64,000 bases of DNA from Halorubrum depositum (GTDB taxonomy: Archaea; Halobacteriota; Halobacteria; Halobacteriales; Haloferacaceae): assembly GCF_007671725.1 (NCBI RefSeq), contig NZ_VCNM01000001.1, positions 1,178,001-1,242,000 of the forward strand. The letters are read 5' to 3'. The notes under the pieces were generated by a model, which had not been told where the DNA came from, did no database searches, and saw nothing but the letters and a program-made list of their open reading frames with translations. The translations under genes and the position numbers were made by a program. Of the stretch, positions 63,776 through 64,000 are shown one piece after another (position 1 is the first letter of the stretch; every line of letters starts with the position of its first letter).

Positions 63776-64000
63776 ATGTCTGATAGCGAGGAGTCTTCAG
63801 CGGGTAGCGACAGCACAACTCAAACCACCACAACAAACACCGTTGGAGGACAGGAACGCCCGAATAAGGTGAAACTGAAAGCCTGCGATTTGGAGGTCGA
63901 AGCCCAGAGTACAGAGATGGAAGCGGACGAGTTAGTCGAAGTGTTGTCGCCCGAAATGGAGTCGATTATGAAGCACCATTTAGCGGGCGAATACGAAGTC
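63776..64000 (+). CDS. Unknown protein, N-terminal part only
   Basis: 75 codons without a stop to the window end. Begins with a Ser/Thr/Gln-rich disordered stretch (SSAGSDSTTQTTTTN), then KVKLKACDLEVEAQSTEMEADELVEVLS. TTTTTAACA about 27-36 bases upstream is a TATA box at leaderless spacing. Codon use is less GC-rich than the core genes, suggesting that an accessory region starts here. No family recognised. Confidence 0.6.
   Translation, partial: MSDSEESSAGSDSTTQTTTTNTVGGQERPNKVKLKACDLEVEAQSTEMEADELVEVLSPEMESIMKHHLAGEYEV

Overview
The window is chromosomal DNA of a halophilic archaeon, most likely a Halorubrum-type member of the Haloarchaea. The genus is my inference. Supporting signs are the GC-rich coding DNA with strong G/C third positions, very acidic proteins, TATA-like boxes about 25 bases before start codons (leaderless transcription), Tat lipoprotein signals (RR...LAGC), a GGAGGTGA Shine-Dalgarno sequence, and archaeal core genes (pheST, rfcC-type clamp-loader subunit, priL, uL1-uL10-P1 stalk operon, archaeal tRNAs).

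Layout. 1-10.5 kb is housekeeping: a HalOD1-domain protein (cut by the window edge), a possible Phe-rich leader peptide, pheS-pheT, an M29 aminopeptidase, an ArsN2-type acetyltransferase, an M3B oligopeptidase, rimI, a PAS histidine kinase and tRNA-Arg(CCG). 10.5-31.8 kb is an accessory catabolic island beginning just past that tRNA. It holds an amidase and a creatininase-family hydrolase divergent from a peptide/nickel-type ABC importer (permease, two ATPases, second permease, then a substrate-binding lipoprotein). A second amidase, a thioredoxin-like protein and an N-carbamoyl-amino-acid-type M20 hydrolase follow. Next come a broken cystathionine gamma-synthase gene, a complete branched-chain/amide-type (Liv) ABC importer, a class III aminotransferase and an Lrp/AsnC regulator. 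Together these look like uptake and stepwise hydrolysis of amide, ureide or peptide-like nitrogen compounds ending in transamination.

32.9-35.6 kb has a HAD dehalogenase, an SDR and a CNNM/CBS membrane protein. 35.7-36.7 kb is a small AT-rich insert between direct repeats of the 3' end of tRNA-Val(TAC). 36.8-43 kb has small membrane proteins and a CUT1 sugar ABC importer. 43.2-53.7 kb mixes replication genes (rfcC-type, priL), archaetidylserine decarboxylase, an SLC13/RCK transporter, pirin, Mn superoxide dismutase and haloarchaeal orphan families. 53.8-55.9 kb is the ribosomal stalk operon with a structured leader. 56.2-60.5 kb encodes propionyl/acyl-CoA carboxylase (B, X and A subunits). 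60.5-63.7 kb has an AT-richer membrane protein, a BKACE enzyme and small zinc or cysteine proteins. A lower-GC gene runs off the right edge.

The observations I rate highest are: (1) a family-5 substrate-binding protein whose C-lobe motifs precede the N-lobe motifs, which reads as a circular permutation; (2) the tRNA-Val-bounded mini-element; (3) a Phe-codon-rich micro-ORF ending over a T-tract upstream of pheS; (4) a dispersed intergenic element present at 3.9 and 61.3 kb with exactly conserved TATA-to-core spacing; (5) a hairpin at the predicted 5' end of the uL1 operon transcript. No CRISPR array, complete insertion sequence, integrase or rRNA was seen.
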